A DNA stretch of 64,000 nucleotides from JALHOP01 sp964484195 (GTDB taxonomy: Bacteria; Myxococcota; XYA12-FULL-58-9; JALHOP01): positions 1 to 64,000 of the forward strand of contig CAZAER010000016.1 of the NCBI GenBank assembly GCA_964484195.1. The letters are read 5' to 3'. Position numbers and translations under genes: made by a program. A model generated the notes under the pieces. That model was not told where the DNA came from and did no database searches. It was given only the letters and a program-made list of their open reading frames with translations. Below are positions 1 to 8,484 of the stretch, piece by piece; the first letter of the stretch is position 1, and each line of letters opens with the position of its first letter.

Positions 1-425
1 ACGTAGCCTCGCGTCCGCAGCCGCTCGTGTTTGGCGCGCGCCATGACCGGCAGGAAGCGCTCGAAGCTGCCGTCGATCGTCGTGTTGATGTTCTTCTGAT
101 TGAAGGTCTCGCTCGCGGCGGTGAAGACCGCGATAGCGTTGACCTTGCTGGCGAGCGCGCGCTCGAGGCCTTGGATGTTCGGGACCAGCGCCATGGCGAC
201 CATGCCCGGACGGCGGATCACGCGCTGGAAGACCAATTCGGCGTCTGCGAGCTGCGGAATGCGCGGATGCGCGACGAAGGCGCTGACCTCGATCTCGAGG
301 AGACCAGCGGCGGTGAGCGCGTCGACATAAGCCACCTTGACGTCGGTGGGTATCGTTCGCGCCTCGTTTTGCAGGCCGTCGCGGGGGCCTACTTCGATGA
401 CGACCGCCATCCACTCAAAATGCAT
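1..425 (-). CDS. mvaB: Hydroxymethylglutaryl-CoA lyase, N-terminal part (cut by window edge)
   Basis: Cleaves HMG-CoA to acetyl-CoA and acetoacetate, the last step of leucine breakdown. About 141 N-terminal residues are present; the rest lies beyond base 1. EVGPRDGLQNE follows the start directly, where the family has its substrate-binding Arg-Asp pair. Further on are FVAHPRIPQLADA and an AASE-x5-NIN block typical of HMG-CoA lyases. Start: ATG at 425 puts 10 residues before EVG, as I recall for LiuE; an in-frame ATG at 410 is the alternative. The catalytic His and Cys are outside the window. The other leucine genes lie at 2785-6966 on the same strand, separated by two opposite-strand genes. 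Family call is firm. Confidence 0.9.
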   Translation of the reverse strand, partial: MHFEWMAVVIEVGPRDGLQNEARTIPTDVKVAYVDALTAAGLLEIEVSAFVAHPRIPQLADAELVFQRVIRRPGMVAMALVPNIQGLERALASKVNAIAVFTAASETFNQKNINTTIDGSFERFLPVMARAKHERLRTRGY

Positions 426-694
426 CCGCGCGGCCAGGGGTACAAGCGTCACGGGGTCGGGCCACGATCCCACACAACCGCCTCGTGCTCCCCGCCGAAT
501 ATCTCGACTCTGTGCAAATTCGATTTCCAAGGGTAGCGGCGACGCGTATCGCCGTTGACGGCCCCTCTTTGGCCGGAGGTCCCGCGCCGTCGAAAGGCGC
601 CGAGATCCCACGGCGGGCCACGGATTTCCCGGTTCCCGCGCTTCCCCCGCGGCGTGCGCACCTCGGCCTCCGTGCGCTTACGGGGACCCTGCCC

Positions 695-1651
695 GTGCCT
701 CTGGTCGATCTATCGGGCTACACGTTCGTGACCCATCGCCGGCCTGATGGCCGCGAGGTGAAAATCGAACGCTGGGGCGAAATCGTCATTCCGGACCTGC
801 TCGGCCCCGGCGGCGAGGAGCTCCCGCCGCTGCAGATCGCGGGCGCGGATGCCCGCTTCCAAGTCTTCGGCGACACGGGCAAAGGCACGAGCGCGCAATT
901 CGAGGTCGCGGCCAACATCGTCGCGCTGGCCAAGGAACGCGGCATCCACGCCAACATGCACGTGGGCGACATCATCTATCCGCGTGGTCTGAAGTCGGCC
1001 ACCGATCCGAAGCTGGCCGACCTCTATCTGAAGCCGTACGGCGCCCTCTCCGAAGTCCATCTGATGTACGGGAACCACGAGTACGGCGACAGTCGTGCCG
1101 CTGGGGTCCCGGAGGTCTGGCTCGAGGCGGCGCGGACCGGCAAAGCGGGCGACGCACGCATCCCACAACGCTACTACAGCCGGCGTTTCATCGTGGACGG
1201 CATGACCATTCGCGCCCTGTTCCTCGATACCGCGACCATCGCGGTGGATCCGCTGCAGCTCGCCTGGATCAAGGGGCAGGTCGACAAGGGTGCCGACTAC
1301 ACCTTGGTGTTCGGCCATCACCCCATCTACTCGGCCGGTCTGCACGGCGTGCTGCCGCACATGGAGAAGCTGCTCTTGCCCCTCTTGGAGGGCAAAGCCG
1401 ACATGTACGTCTGCGGGCACGACCACAACCTGCAGCTGCTCCGCACCGAGAAAGGCTTGCCGCTCATGGTCAGCGGCTCCGCTGGCGAAGAGCGCGTCAG
1501 CTGGCACACGCCGAAAACCGAGTTCTTCAGCCCGCGCATGGGCACGGCGTTCATCACCGTCAACAAAGCAGGGATCGACGCCGAGTGGGTGAACGGCAAG
1601 ACACGCGAGTCATTGCACAAGGCCCATTTCGCGCGAAAAGCGGCCGGCTGA
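695..1651 (+). CDS. Calcineurin-like metallophosphoesterase
   Basis: Predicted two-metal phosphoesterase of the calcineurin/purple acid phosphatase fold. With the GTG at 695 as start it has 318 residues. The metal-site motifs occur in order: GDTG (D60), GD (91-92), GNHE (126-129), GHHPIYS (207-213) and GHDHN (241-245). No signal peptide is visible with this start, so the location is uncertain. The frame is open back to a GTG at 485, but that start has no ribosome site and adds an unconvincing Pro/Arg-rich stretch. The GTG at 695 has GGGGA upstream. The gene is divergent from the HMG-CoA lyase. The substrate cannot be read from sequence. Confidence 0.85.
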   Translation: MPLVDLSGYTFVTHRRPDGREVKIERWGEIVIPDLLGPGGEELPPLQIAGADARFQVFGDTGKGTSAQFEVAANIVALAKERGIHANMHVGDIIYPRGLKSATDPKLADLYLKPYGALSEVHLMYGNHEYGDSRAAGVPEVWLEAARTGKAGDARIPQRYYSRRFIVDGMTIRALFLDTATIAVDPLQLAWIKGQVDKGADYTLVFGHHPIYSAGLHGVLPHMEKLLLPLLEGKADMYVCGHDHNLQLLRTEKGLPLMVSGSAGEERVSWHTPKTEFFSPRMGTAFITVNKAGIDAEWVNGKTRESLHKAHFARKAAG

Positions 1652-1653
1652 CC

Positions 1654-1679
1654 GGGTGGCGCACCGAGGTGCGCAACCC
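1654..1679 (+). terminator. Hairpin after the metallophosphoesterase
   Basis: Inverted repeat of two 12-base arms with one mismatch (GGGTGGCGCACC and GGTGCGCAACCC) around a GA centre, 3 bases after the phosphoesterase stop. There is no T-run, so it may be a weak or factor-dependent terminator, or only a transcript-end stabiliser. Confidence 0.4.
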
Positions 1680-1708
1680 TGGCGAGTGCGCTCCGAAAAC
1701 GTGTGCCT

Positions 1709-2788
1709 ATGTCGGCCTCACCCGTGTCAGGATTTGCGCATGGCCTCACCACGGTTGCGCCCTCGGAACACCCGCTAGAGGGCGACATTCGACCCCCGGC
1801 TCCGACTCCCACGCCAAGCGCGGCAGTGGTCGTGTGGAACCCGCCGCCCGAACCGGGCCTGTGGCTACAGATCAAGTGGGCCCTCCTTGGCCGGCCAGAA
1901 CCCGGCCTCGACGGGCGTTTCGACCATGTCCTGGTCGATTCCTCGCTGATCAGCGTGCCGAAAGACGAACGGTTGGCGCGTCAGGTCCTGACCCTGGGCA
2001 AGACCAATGGACTCTCGGTCAAGAACCTCTTCGAAGTCTTGGCGGGTGATGGCTCCAGCGGCATCAAGCCCAAAGACGTCGACGCTGTCCGCAAAGACAT
2101 ACGCATCGCCGCCGAGCGGCTCGAGCAGCGCTCACCGGCAGCGAAGCTCGCGGACGCGGCGCGTCTGCAACTCGAGGTTCTGCGCCGCGAGCTCGATCAT
2201 CTCGACTATTTACGTGAAGACGCTTCACGCCTGCAGCGACGCGCCGAGGCCGGTGTGCCTGTCCTGTTCGCTCGCTTCGACGGACAACACGTCGAGATGC
2301 AGACGCTGCTCACCGGGGCGGCCAACGCCGTCGGCGGCGAGCAAGAGAAGATCGAGCTGCTTCGTGCTGGGCTCGCGAGCATGGTGGCTCGCCGCGACGC
2401 CACGATGCCGGCAATCGAGCAGCAGCTCGATGGGATCCGTGCATCGGAGGAGAGACGCAAACAGCAAGACACGCAGGTCTCGGAAGCCCAAGCGCGCCGA
2501 GCCGCAGTGATCAAGGCCCTCCCGCAGGCGGACCGCGACAGCTATGCTGAGCGCCTCCAGAAAGCGGAGACGGTCGGCGCCCGCTTCTTCGCACCAGCAG
2601 GTGACCGCATCGCACCGAGCGAGGTCCTCGCACATCTTGCCTGGCACGGCATCGAGATCGCCCTGCGAGGAAACAGCGGCTTCGGCATTCGCGCCCTGCT
2701 CACGCCCCCCAAAGACGAGCCGCGCCAAGCGATCCGTGATCTCACGGCCCTCGAGGACGCGCTCAAGACGTTCGGCGTCTCGCGCTAG
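1709..2788 (+). CDS. Hypothetical protein with long helical/coiled-coil middle
   Basis: About 359 residues; family not recognised. The N-terminal ~45 residues are Pro/Thr/Ala-rich. A globular stretch follows (residues ~50-110), then a long charged helical region (~110-280) with heptad-like Leu, Glu, Arg and Gln spacing that suggests a coiled coil. A compact C-terminal segment ends the protein. No signal peptide or membrane span is visible. Start: ATG at 1709; a GTG two codons earlier (1703) is in frame. Its TAG stop overlaps the stop of the convergent biotin carrier gene. With the phosphoesterase it forms a two-gene plus-strand block inside the leucine-degradation genes. Confidence 0.7.
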   Translation: MSASPVSGFAHGLTTVAPSEHPLEGDIRPPAPTPTPSAAVVVWNPPPEPGLWLQIKWALLGRPEPGLDGRFDHVLVDSSLISVPKDERLARQVLTLGKTNGLSVKNLFEVLAGDGSSGIKPKDVDAVRKDIRIAAERLEQRSPAAKLADAARLQLEVLRRELDHLDYLREDASRLQRRAEAGVPVLFARFDGQHVEMQTLLTGAANAVGGEQEKIELLRAGLASMVARRDATMPAIEQQLDGIRASEERRKQQDTQVSEAQARRAAVIKALPQADRDSYAERLQKAETVGARFFAPAGDRIAPSEVLAHLAWHGIEIALRGNSGFGIRALLTPPKDEPRQAIRDLTALEDALKTFGVSR

Positions 2789-3147
2789 AGGCTCTCGAGC
2801 CGCACCAGGGTCGCACCGAGGTCGACAAGCTCGCCCTCGCTGCAGCCCACCTCGGCGACCACACCTTCGCGTGGCGCGGTGAGCCGGTACTCCATCTTCA
2901 TGGCCTCGAGGACGAGCAGCAGATCGCCCTCGGCGACCTTGGCGCCCGGCTTGGTGCGCACCTGCACCACCTTGGCGGTCATGGGCGCGACCACGACATC
3001 GCCCGCGCTCGCGGCGTTGCCCGCTGTCGCGGACGTGCCGGCGAAGAACTTCGCGCCGCCCGGGTAACCGACCCAGACGCCTTTCGGTGTGCGAACCACC
3101 GCGACGCGAACCCGGCGCCCCTCGTGCTCGATGATGCGAAAGCTCAT
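2785..3147 (-). CDS. Biotin carboxyl carrier protein of methylcrotonyl-CoA carboxylase (separate gene)
   Basis: Carries the biotin that moves CO2 from biotin carboxylase to the carboxyltransferase. It has 120 residues. The C-terminal ~75 residues form a biotinyl domain with the attachment motif EAMKM (Lys84). The N-terminal ~45 residues (MSFRIIEHEGRR onward) look like a remnant of the linker found in one-piece MccA/LiuD. Start: ATG at 3147 overlaps the biotin carboxylase stop as ATGA; an upstream GTG would run deep into that gene. In most bacteria carrier and carboxylase are one ~650-residue protein. Here they are two coupled reading frames, either a true split or an old frameshift. Confidence 0.88.
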   Translation of the reverse strand: MSFRIIEHEGRRVRVAVVRTPKGVWVGYPGGAKFFAGTSATAGNAASAGDVVVAPMTAKVVQVRTKPGAKVAEGDLLLVLEAMKMEYRLTAPREGVVAEVGCSEGELVDLGATLVRLESL

Positions 3148-4595
3148 GTGCCGGTGCTCATGCGGAAAGCGCCGAGGCGTTGCCACGGCGAGTAGACATC
3201 GCCGGCAGGCGTCATGCTCCGGCGCACCGTGACCGCGGCCGCGCGCGCCAGCTCCTCGACGTACGACGGCACCGGCGGCTCGGGCCAGGTCGCGGTTTCG
3301 ACGGTCGTGGTGAAGGTCTGCGCCGTCGTGAAGGCTTCGCTCTCGAGGAGCTGCGACAGGAAGATCTGATTGGTCACGACCCCGAGGACGGTGGTCGCGC
3401 GCAGCGCCGCGAGCAAGCGGGTGCGGGCCTCTTCGCGGGTCGAACCGTGCGCGATGATCTTCGCAAGCAGCGAGTCATAGGCCGGCGTGACCTCGGAGCC
3501 GGTGGCCACACCCGCGTCGACGCGAACCCCAGGCAAGCGCGGCCATTCGACGACGAGGAGCTTGCCGGTCTGCGGCAAGAACCCATGGTACGGGTCCTCG
3601 GCGTTCAAGCGCGCTTCGATGGCGTGACCGCGTGACGGTGGCGCGTGGAGCGGTAGCGAGCCGCCCAGCGCGATCTCGATCTGCGCTCTGACGATGTCGA
3701 AGCCGGTGATCAGCTCGGTCACCGGGTGCTCGACCTGGAGACGCGTGTTCACCTCGAGGAAGTAGAAGCCACCGTCGGGTCCGACGATGAACTCGACGGT
3801 GCCCGCTGAAGCGTACGTAGCCGCCTCGGCGAGACGCACCGCTGCAGCGTGCAGGGCCTGACGGGTCGCGTCGCTGATCGCAGCCGACGGACCTTCTTCG
3901 ATGATCTTCTGATAGCGCCGTTGCAACGAGCACTCGCGGTCGCCGAGCGCGATGGCGCGCTTGCCGTCGCCGAGCACCTGCACCTCGACGTGCCGCGCCG
4001 GGTGCACGTACTTTTCGATCTGCATGCGGTCGTCGCCGAACGCGGCTTTGGCTTCGCGTTGCGCCGCCGCGAAGGCTTCGGCGATTTGTTTCGCGTCGTC
4101 GACGCGGCGCATCCCCTTGCCGCCACCACCGCCACTCGCCTTGAGCAAGACCGGGTAACCGATGCGGCTGGCGATACGCTCTGCCGCCGCGGGGTCCTCG
4201 ATGCTCTTGTCGCCGGGCACGACCGGCACCTGGGCGCTCTCGGCGAGCTGCCGCGAGCCACGTTTGTCGCCGAGAGCGCGCATCGCTTTAGCGGATGGCC
4301 CGATGAAGGTGACGCCGGCCTTGTCGCAGGCCTCGACGAATTCGGCGCTCTGCGACACGAACCCGTAACCGGGATGTACCGCCTTGGCGCCGGTCGTCTT
4401 CATGGCGTCGATGAGCTTCGCGATGTCGAGGTAGGCACGCGGTTCGCCGAGACCAATCGCGTGATCCGCGAGCTTCACGTGCGGCGCATCGGCGTCGACG
4501 TCGGTAAACACCGCGACCGCCTCGTGTCCGAGCTCGCGGATGCCGGCAATCAGACGGCATGCGATCTCGCCGCGATTCGCGACCAGGATTCTCAC
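3144..4595 (-). CDS. liuD: Biotin carboxylase subunit of 3-methylcrotonyl-CoA carboxylase
   Basis: ATP-dependent carboxylation of biotin, cytoplasmic, first half-reaction of methylcrotonyl-CoA carboxylase. It has 483 residues. It shows the N-terminal MRILVANRGEIA and HPGYG, the ATP-grasp glycine loop KASGGGGGKG (152-161), ECSLQRRYQK (221-230) and EVNTRLQVEHP (281-291). The C-terminus ends at a SPWQRLGAFR stretch that in one-piece MccA precedes the linker and carrier domains. The GTG start at 4595 overlaps the hydratase stop as GTGA. Substrate is inferred from the flanking hydratase and carboxyltransferase; propionyl- or acetyl-CoA carboxylase would otherwise be possible. Confidence 0.93.
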   Translation of the reverse strand: MRILVANRGEIACRLIAGIRELGHEAVAVFTDVDADAPHVKLADHAIGLGEPRAYLDIAKLIDAMKTTGAKAVHPGYGFVSQSAEFVEACDKAGVTFIGPSAKAMRALGDKRGSRQLAESAQVPVVPGDKSIEDPAAAERIASRIGYPVLLKASGGGGGKGMRRVDDAKQIAEAFAAAQREAKAAFGDDRMQIEKYVHPARHVEVQVLGDGKRAIALGDRECSLQRRYQKIIEEGPSAAISDATRQALHAAAVRLAEAATYASAGTVEFIVGPDGGFYFLEVNTRLQVEHPVTELITGFDIVRAQIEIALGGSLPLHAPPSRGHAIEARLNAEDPYHGFLPQTGKLLVVEWPRLPGVRVDAGVATGSEVTPAYDSLLAKIIAHGSTREEARTRLLAALRATTVLGVVTNQIFLSQLLESEAFTTAQTFTTTVETATWPEPPVPSYVEELARAAAVTVRRSMTPAGDVYSPWQRLGAFRMSTGT

Positions 4596-5353
4596 GACCA
4601 GCTCGGCTTCTTCTTGGCGAGGAAGGACTTCAAGCCCTCCTGACCTTCGGGCGAGACGCGCAGATCGGCGATGAGCTGCGTGGTCATAGCCGTGTGATCG
4701 GCTCGTCCCGCGACGTCGTGAATGAGCTTCTTCGCGGCGCGCACGGCCTTCGGTCCATTGGCGCGAATGGCGTCGACGCAGAGCATGACCTGGTCGTCGA
4801 GCGACTCACCGTCGACGGCTTCGTGGACGAGCCCGATCTCCTTCGCGGTGCGGGCGTCGAAAATCTCGGCGGTGGCGAAGTAGCGGCGGGCTGGGCCGAC
4901 ACCGATCTTGGCGATGACGTACGGCGCGATGACCGCGGGCACGAGGCCGAGCTTCACCTCGGTGAGCGCGAACTTCGATTGATCGTCCGCGATGGCGATA
5001 TCGCAGCAAGCCACGAGGCCCAAGCCCCCACCCATGGCGGCGCCGTGGATGCGGCCGACGACGGGCACCGGGCAACGATCGACGACCTCGAAGACCTTCG
5101 CCATGGTCCGCGCGTCGCTGACGTTCTGCTCGATCGAATATCCGGTACTCTCCTGCATCATAGCGAGATCGGCACCGGCGCAGAACACGGCGCCGTCGCC
5201 CTGCAAGATGACGACGCGATCGGTGTCCTTGATGGACGTAAAGACTTGGATGAGCTCGTGGATGAGCGTCGCGTTGAAGGCATTGCGCACGTCGGGACGT
5301 GCGAGATTGACGGTGACGATGCCGGCGTCGCGCTCGACGCGAATGGTTTCCAT
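4592..5353 (-). CDS. liuC: Methylglutaconyl-CoA hydratase (crotonase family)
   Basis: Hydrates 3-methylglutaconyl-CoA to HMG-CoA between the carboxylase and the lyase. It has 253 residues with the crotonase fold: FCAGADLAMM (58-66) and GAAMGGGLGLVACCD (104-118) form the oxyanion hole, and Glu132 lies in TEVKLGLVPA. Start: ATG at 5353, five bases after the carboxyltransferase stop; the frame is open to 5473, but only by running into that gene. The specific substrate is inferred from the operon, since crotonase sequences alone rarely settle it. Confidence 0.9.
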   Translation of the reverse strand: METIRVERDAGIVTVNLARPDVRNAFNATLIHELIQVFTSIKDTDRVVILQGDGAVFCAGADLAMMQESTGYSIEQNVSDARTMAKVFEVVDRCPVPVVGRIHGAAMGGGLGLVACCDIAIADDQSKFALTEVKLGLVPAVIAPYVIAKIGVGPARRYFATAEIFDARTAKEIGLVHEAVDGESLDDQVMLCVDAIRANGPKAVRAAKKLIHDVAGRADHTAMTTQLIADLRVSPEGQEGLKSFLAKKKPSWS

Positions 5354-5358
5354 GGGGA

Positions 5359-6966
5359 TCACATCCTGAAGACCGGAGCACGCCTGGGAGTGGGCTCCGC
5401 GTTCAACGCCGATGACAGGGCGAGCCCGACCACCTGGCGCGTTTGCGCCGGCTCGATGATACCGTCGTCCCAAAGCAGGCTGGTGCCGTAGTACGGATCG
5501 CCTTCGCGCTCGTACTTCTCCATGACCGGCTTCATGATCGACTGCTCTTCTTCAGCGGACATTTGCTGGCCGTCGCGCGCGAGCTTCTCGCGGCGCACTT
5601 GCGCGAGCACCCGCGCCGCCTGCTCGGCGCCCATCACCGAGACCCGCGAGTTCGGCCAGGTGAAGAGAAAGCGCGGTAGATACCCGCGGCCGCTCATGGC
5701 GTAGTTGCCGGCACCGTGCGATCCACCAATGAGCAGAGTGAGACGCGGAACCGTCGCGGTCGCCACCGCCTGCACCATCTTGGCGCCGTCTTTGGCGATG
5801 CCGCCCTGCTCGTAACGTTTGCCGACCATGAAGCCGGTGATGTTCTGCAAGAACAAGATCGGCACCCCGCGCTGGTCGCACATGTTGATGAAGTGCGCGC
5901 CCTTCAAAGCGCTCTCGCTGAATAGGACGCCGTTGTTCGCGACGATGCCGACCGGATAACCGAGCCAGCGCGCGAAGCCGCACACCAAGGTCGAGCCGTA
6001 GTTGGCCTTGAACTCGTGGAAGCGCGAGCCGTCGACCAGCCGAGCGATGACCTCGCGCACGTCGTAGGGGTGGCGATTGTCGACGGGTAGGATGCCGTAG
6101 AGCTCGTCCGCCGGGTACAGCGGCTCCTCGGGCTCGGCAACATCGACACCGATGCGCTTCACCGTGTTCAGGCTCTCGATGATGTTGCGGCAGATGCGCA
6201 ACGCCTCGGGCTCGTCGTTCGCGAGGTGGTCGGTGACGCCCGAGACCTTCGAGTGCATGTCGCCGCCGCCCAGGTCCTCGGCGCTCACCTCTTCGCCGGT
6301 CGCCGCCTTCACCAGTGGCGGACCCGCGAGATAGATGGTGCCCTGGTTCTTCACGATGACGTTCTCGTCCGCCATCGCGGGCACGTAGGCGCCGCCGGCG
6401 GTGGACATGCCGAGCACCACCGCGACCTGCGGGATGCCGCGCGCGCTCATGGTCGCCTGGTTGTAGAAGATGCGGCCGAAGTGCTCCTTGTCAGGGAAGA
6501 CCTCGGACTGCAGAGGCAAGAAGGCGCCGCCCGAATCGACGAGGTACACGCAAGGCAAGCGGTTCTCGGCGGCGATTTCCTGGGCGCGAACGTGCTTCTT
6601 CACGGTCTCGGGGTAATACGAGCCGCCCTTCACGGTGGAGTCGTTGGCGACGATCATGCACTCACGACCGTGGATGACCCCGATACCGGTGATGATGCCG
6701 GCCGAGGGCACCTGACCATCGTGGCGCCCGTAGGCCGCTAGAGCGGACAACTCCAGGAACGGAGTCTCGGGATCGAGGAGGCGTTCGATGCGGGCGCGCG
6801 GCATGAGCTTGCCACGGCCTTCCTGGACTTTCTTCGCGTCGGCGCTGCCGCCGGCGCGCACGGAATCGAGGCGCTCGCGGAGCTGCTTCACGAGCCCTTC
6901 GTGGTGCTTGCGATTGTCGCGAAACGTAGGGTCGGCGGTCCTAACGCGGCTCTGCAGCACGTCCAT
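5359..6966 (-). CDS. liuB: 3-Methylcrotonyl-CoA carboxylase, carboxyltransferase subunit
   Basis: Transfers CO2 from biotin to 3-methylcrotonyl-CoA. Its 535 residues match the usual MccB length. It has the two-part carboxyltransferase fold with characteristic stretches such as VDSGGAFLPLQ, GMSTAGGAYVPAM and FLQNITGFMVGK. It is the first recognisable liu gene of this block; no isovaleryl-CoA dehydrogenase (liuA) precedes it here. It is followed closely by the hydratase, biotin carboxylase and carrier genes, so one transcript is likely. Family assignment is strong. Confidence 0.95.
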   Translation of the reverse strand: MDVLQSRVRTADPTFRDNRKHHEGLVKQLRERLDSVRAGGSADAKKVQEGRGKLMPRARIERLLDPETPFLELSALAAYGRHDGQVPSAGIITGIGVIHGRECMIVANDSTVKGGSYYPETVKKHVRAQEIAAENRLPCVYLVDSGGAFLPLQSEVFPDKEHFGRIFYNQATMSARGIPQVAVVLGMSTAGGAYVPAMADENVIVKNQGTIYLAGPPLVKAATGEEVSAEDLGGGDMHSKVSGVTDHLANDEPEALRICRNIIESLNTVKRIGVDVAEPEEPLYPADELYGILPVDNRHPYDVREVIARLVDGSRFHEFKANYGSTLVCGFARWLGYPVGIVANNGVLFSESALKGAHFINMCDQRGVPILFLQNITGFMVGKRYEQGGIAKDGAKMVQAVATATVPRLTLLIGGSHGAGNYAMSGRGYLPRFLFTWPNSRVSVMGAEQAARVLAQVRREKLARDGQQMSAEEEQSIMKPVMEKYEREGDPYYGTSLLWDDGIIEPAQTRQVVGLALSSALNAEPTPRRAPVFRM

Positions 6967-7030
6967 CGCTCGGGGTCAGACCACGAGGTTCGGGGCGTAG
7001 GCAAGGCTTGGAGCAAGCCCGCCATGCGAA

Positions 7031-7594
7031 CTAGTGCGGCGTGTGCTGCTCGACGCGTGACTGTTTCTGCAGCGCGTCCTGCGCATCGAAGCCGGCGCGC
7101 TCGAGCATGCGCGAGAACACGTCATAGCGGTGGACGTGACCTGGCAGGTTCACGATGAACGAGCGGCCATGGTGCACGCCGATGCGGATCCACGGCAGAT
7201 TGATGCGCTGCTCGCCTTGCGGGTCCCCGGAGTGGAAGTTGGCGTTCTCTAGCGCCGCGATCGGGACATCGCGCGAAGCGCTGCCGAAGAGCGACGGATG
7301 CTCGAGCTCGAGGACATCACCCTTCTTGTAAAAGATGCGCTGCGTCACCTTGCGGTTGTGCAGCCAGGCCCAGCCCAGGAAGGCGAGCCCGCCCAGGGCC
7401 AAAACGCTCGCCCAACCAAGGCGTTGGCCGAGCGGAGCCAGCTGCCCGCCCCAGTTCATGCTGGTGAATACGTAGCCAGCCAGGAAAAGCGAGAAGATGA
7501 AGGTGCCAATGGCAAACATGGCAGTGACACGCGCGCCCGTGATGGGCTCGTTCTCGTAAACCAAGACGCGGTCAGCGTTTTCCGAGCGGTTCAT
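7031..7594 (-). CDS. Two-span membrane protein, unknown
   Basis: 187 residues; function not recognised. Two hydrophobic spans (about 21-43 and 56-78) form a hairpin. A soluble C-terminal region of about 105 residues (KVTQRIFYKKGD onward) follows and looks beta-rich. The N-terminal MNRSENADRVLVYENEP is polar, so both ends are probably cytoplasmic. A GGAGG ribosome site lies just before ATG 7594. It lies 64 bases upstream of liuB on the same strand and could be co-transcribed, though nothing in it suggests a role in leucine degradation. Confidence 0.75.
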   Translation of the reverse strand: MNRSENADRVLVYENEPITGARVTAMFAIGTFIFSLFLAGYVFTSMNWGGQLAPLGQRLGWASVLALGGLAFLGWAWLHNRKVTQRIFYKKGDVLELEHPSLFGSASRDVPIAALENANFHSGDPQGEQRINLPWIRIGVHHGRSFIVNLPGHVHRYDVFSRMLERAGFDAQDALQKQSRVEQHTPH

Positions 7595-7672
7595 GACGTC
7601 CTCCGATGGGTTTAAGCTAGGGCGTCAGGCGCCCAAAGCAACGATCACGAACGCCGCATCGATACTGTTTTC

Positions 7673-8011
7673 GTGAGTCTTTTGCCCGTCGACGCCTTGG
7701 CAGCCACACTTCCGCGCTCTGAAGCCGTCAACGACGAGCTTCCTACCCGGCCCGCGCCACGGCCCGCGGTGGCCACCAGCCTCCCCCCGCGCCAGTCGCG
7801 CTTCGCGGCACCAGTCGCCAGCAACACGGCCGGCCTCGCGGCTCCCGGCGCCTCCAGCAGCTTCAAGCTCGCCGCCGCTCGCTTGCGGGCCCTCGAAGAG
7901 CTCGCCGGCAACGTCGAGCGCGACATGGGTGATGCGTATCAAGCGGTCGCCGGGCACTTCGAGGCGCAGATCGCCGACGCCCGCGCCGAGGTCGAGTCTC
8001 TCAAAGCTTAA
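7673..8011 (+). CDS. Small hypothetical protein, Pro/Ala-rich with C-terminal helix
   Basis: 112 residues from a GTG start. The first ~60 residues are Pro/Ala/Ser-rich and probably disordered. The last ~45 (FKLAAARLRALEELAG onward) form an amphipathic helical stretch rich in Ala, Glu and Arg. No signal peptide or known motif. Stop-free frames also exist on the minus strand, but they are Arg/Gly-rich and look like shadows. Real gene is likely; function unknown. Confidence 0.5.
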   Translation: MSLLPVDALAATLPRSEAVNDELPTRPAPRPAVATSLPPRQSRFAAPVASNTAGLAAPGASSSFKLAAARLRALEELAGNVERDMGDAYQAVAGHFEAQIADARAEVESLKA

Positions 8012-8052
8012 CAGTCGCGCCACCCGACTTATCTTCAGAGTCGGGGGAGTGG

Positions 8053-8484
8053 ATGCGACTCGCAACGGTGTTGAGCCTGACGCTCTGCGCGTGTGGCATG
8101 CCGCGCGACCGAAACGATACGCTGTCACGCGTCGAGCATGGCGAGCTACGGGCGGGTTTCACCCATCATCCGCCCGAGGTCGACTGCCAAAGCGGACCCC
8201 CGAGCGGCGACGAGGTCACCATGGTCCGCAGCCTCGCGACGAAGCTCGGTGCACGTCTCACCACGCGCTGCGCCTCCGAGGCGGCACTGGTCGACGATTT
8301 GCGCGAGCATCGCATCGACATCGCCGCCGGTGCCTTCGACGGCGCGTCACCTTGGCGCACGAAGGTCGGCGCCACGTTGCCGTATGGACGCGATAGCGGA
8401 CGTCGGTTCCTCACCCCTCCAGGCGAGAACGCTTGGCTGCTACGCGTCGATCGGTTCATCGACTCGGCGGAGCTCCAGCCATGA
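8053..8484 (+). CDS. Short lipoprotein resembling a solute-binding protein lobe
   Basis: 143 residues. A very short signal sequence ends in a lipobox (LCAC, lipidated Cys14). The rest resembles the N-terminal part of family-3 extracellular solute-binding proteins: GELRAGF near the N-terminus, then a helix and an IDIAAGAF strand. It is much shorter than a full binding protein (~230-250 residues), so it may be a truncated or one-lobed derivative. Its stop overlaps the next gene's start (ATGA at 8481-8484), so translation is coupled to the cation transporter. Confidence 0.7.
   Translation: MRLATVLSLTLCACGMPRDRNDTLSRVEHGELRAGFTHHPPEVDCQSGPPSGDEVTMVRSLATKLGARLTTRCASEAALVDDLREHRIDIAAGAFDGASPWRTKVGATLPYGRDSGRRFLTPPGENAWLLRVDRFIDSAELQP

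Noticed and set aside
27..536. 169-codon plus-strand frame at the window start
   Set aside because: Opposite of the recognisable HMG-CoA lyase reading frame.
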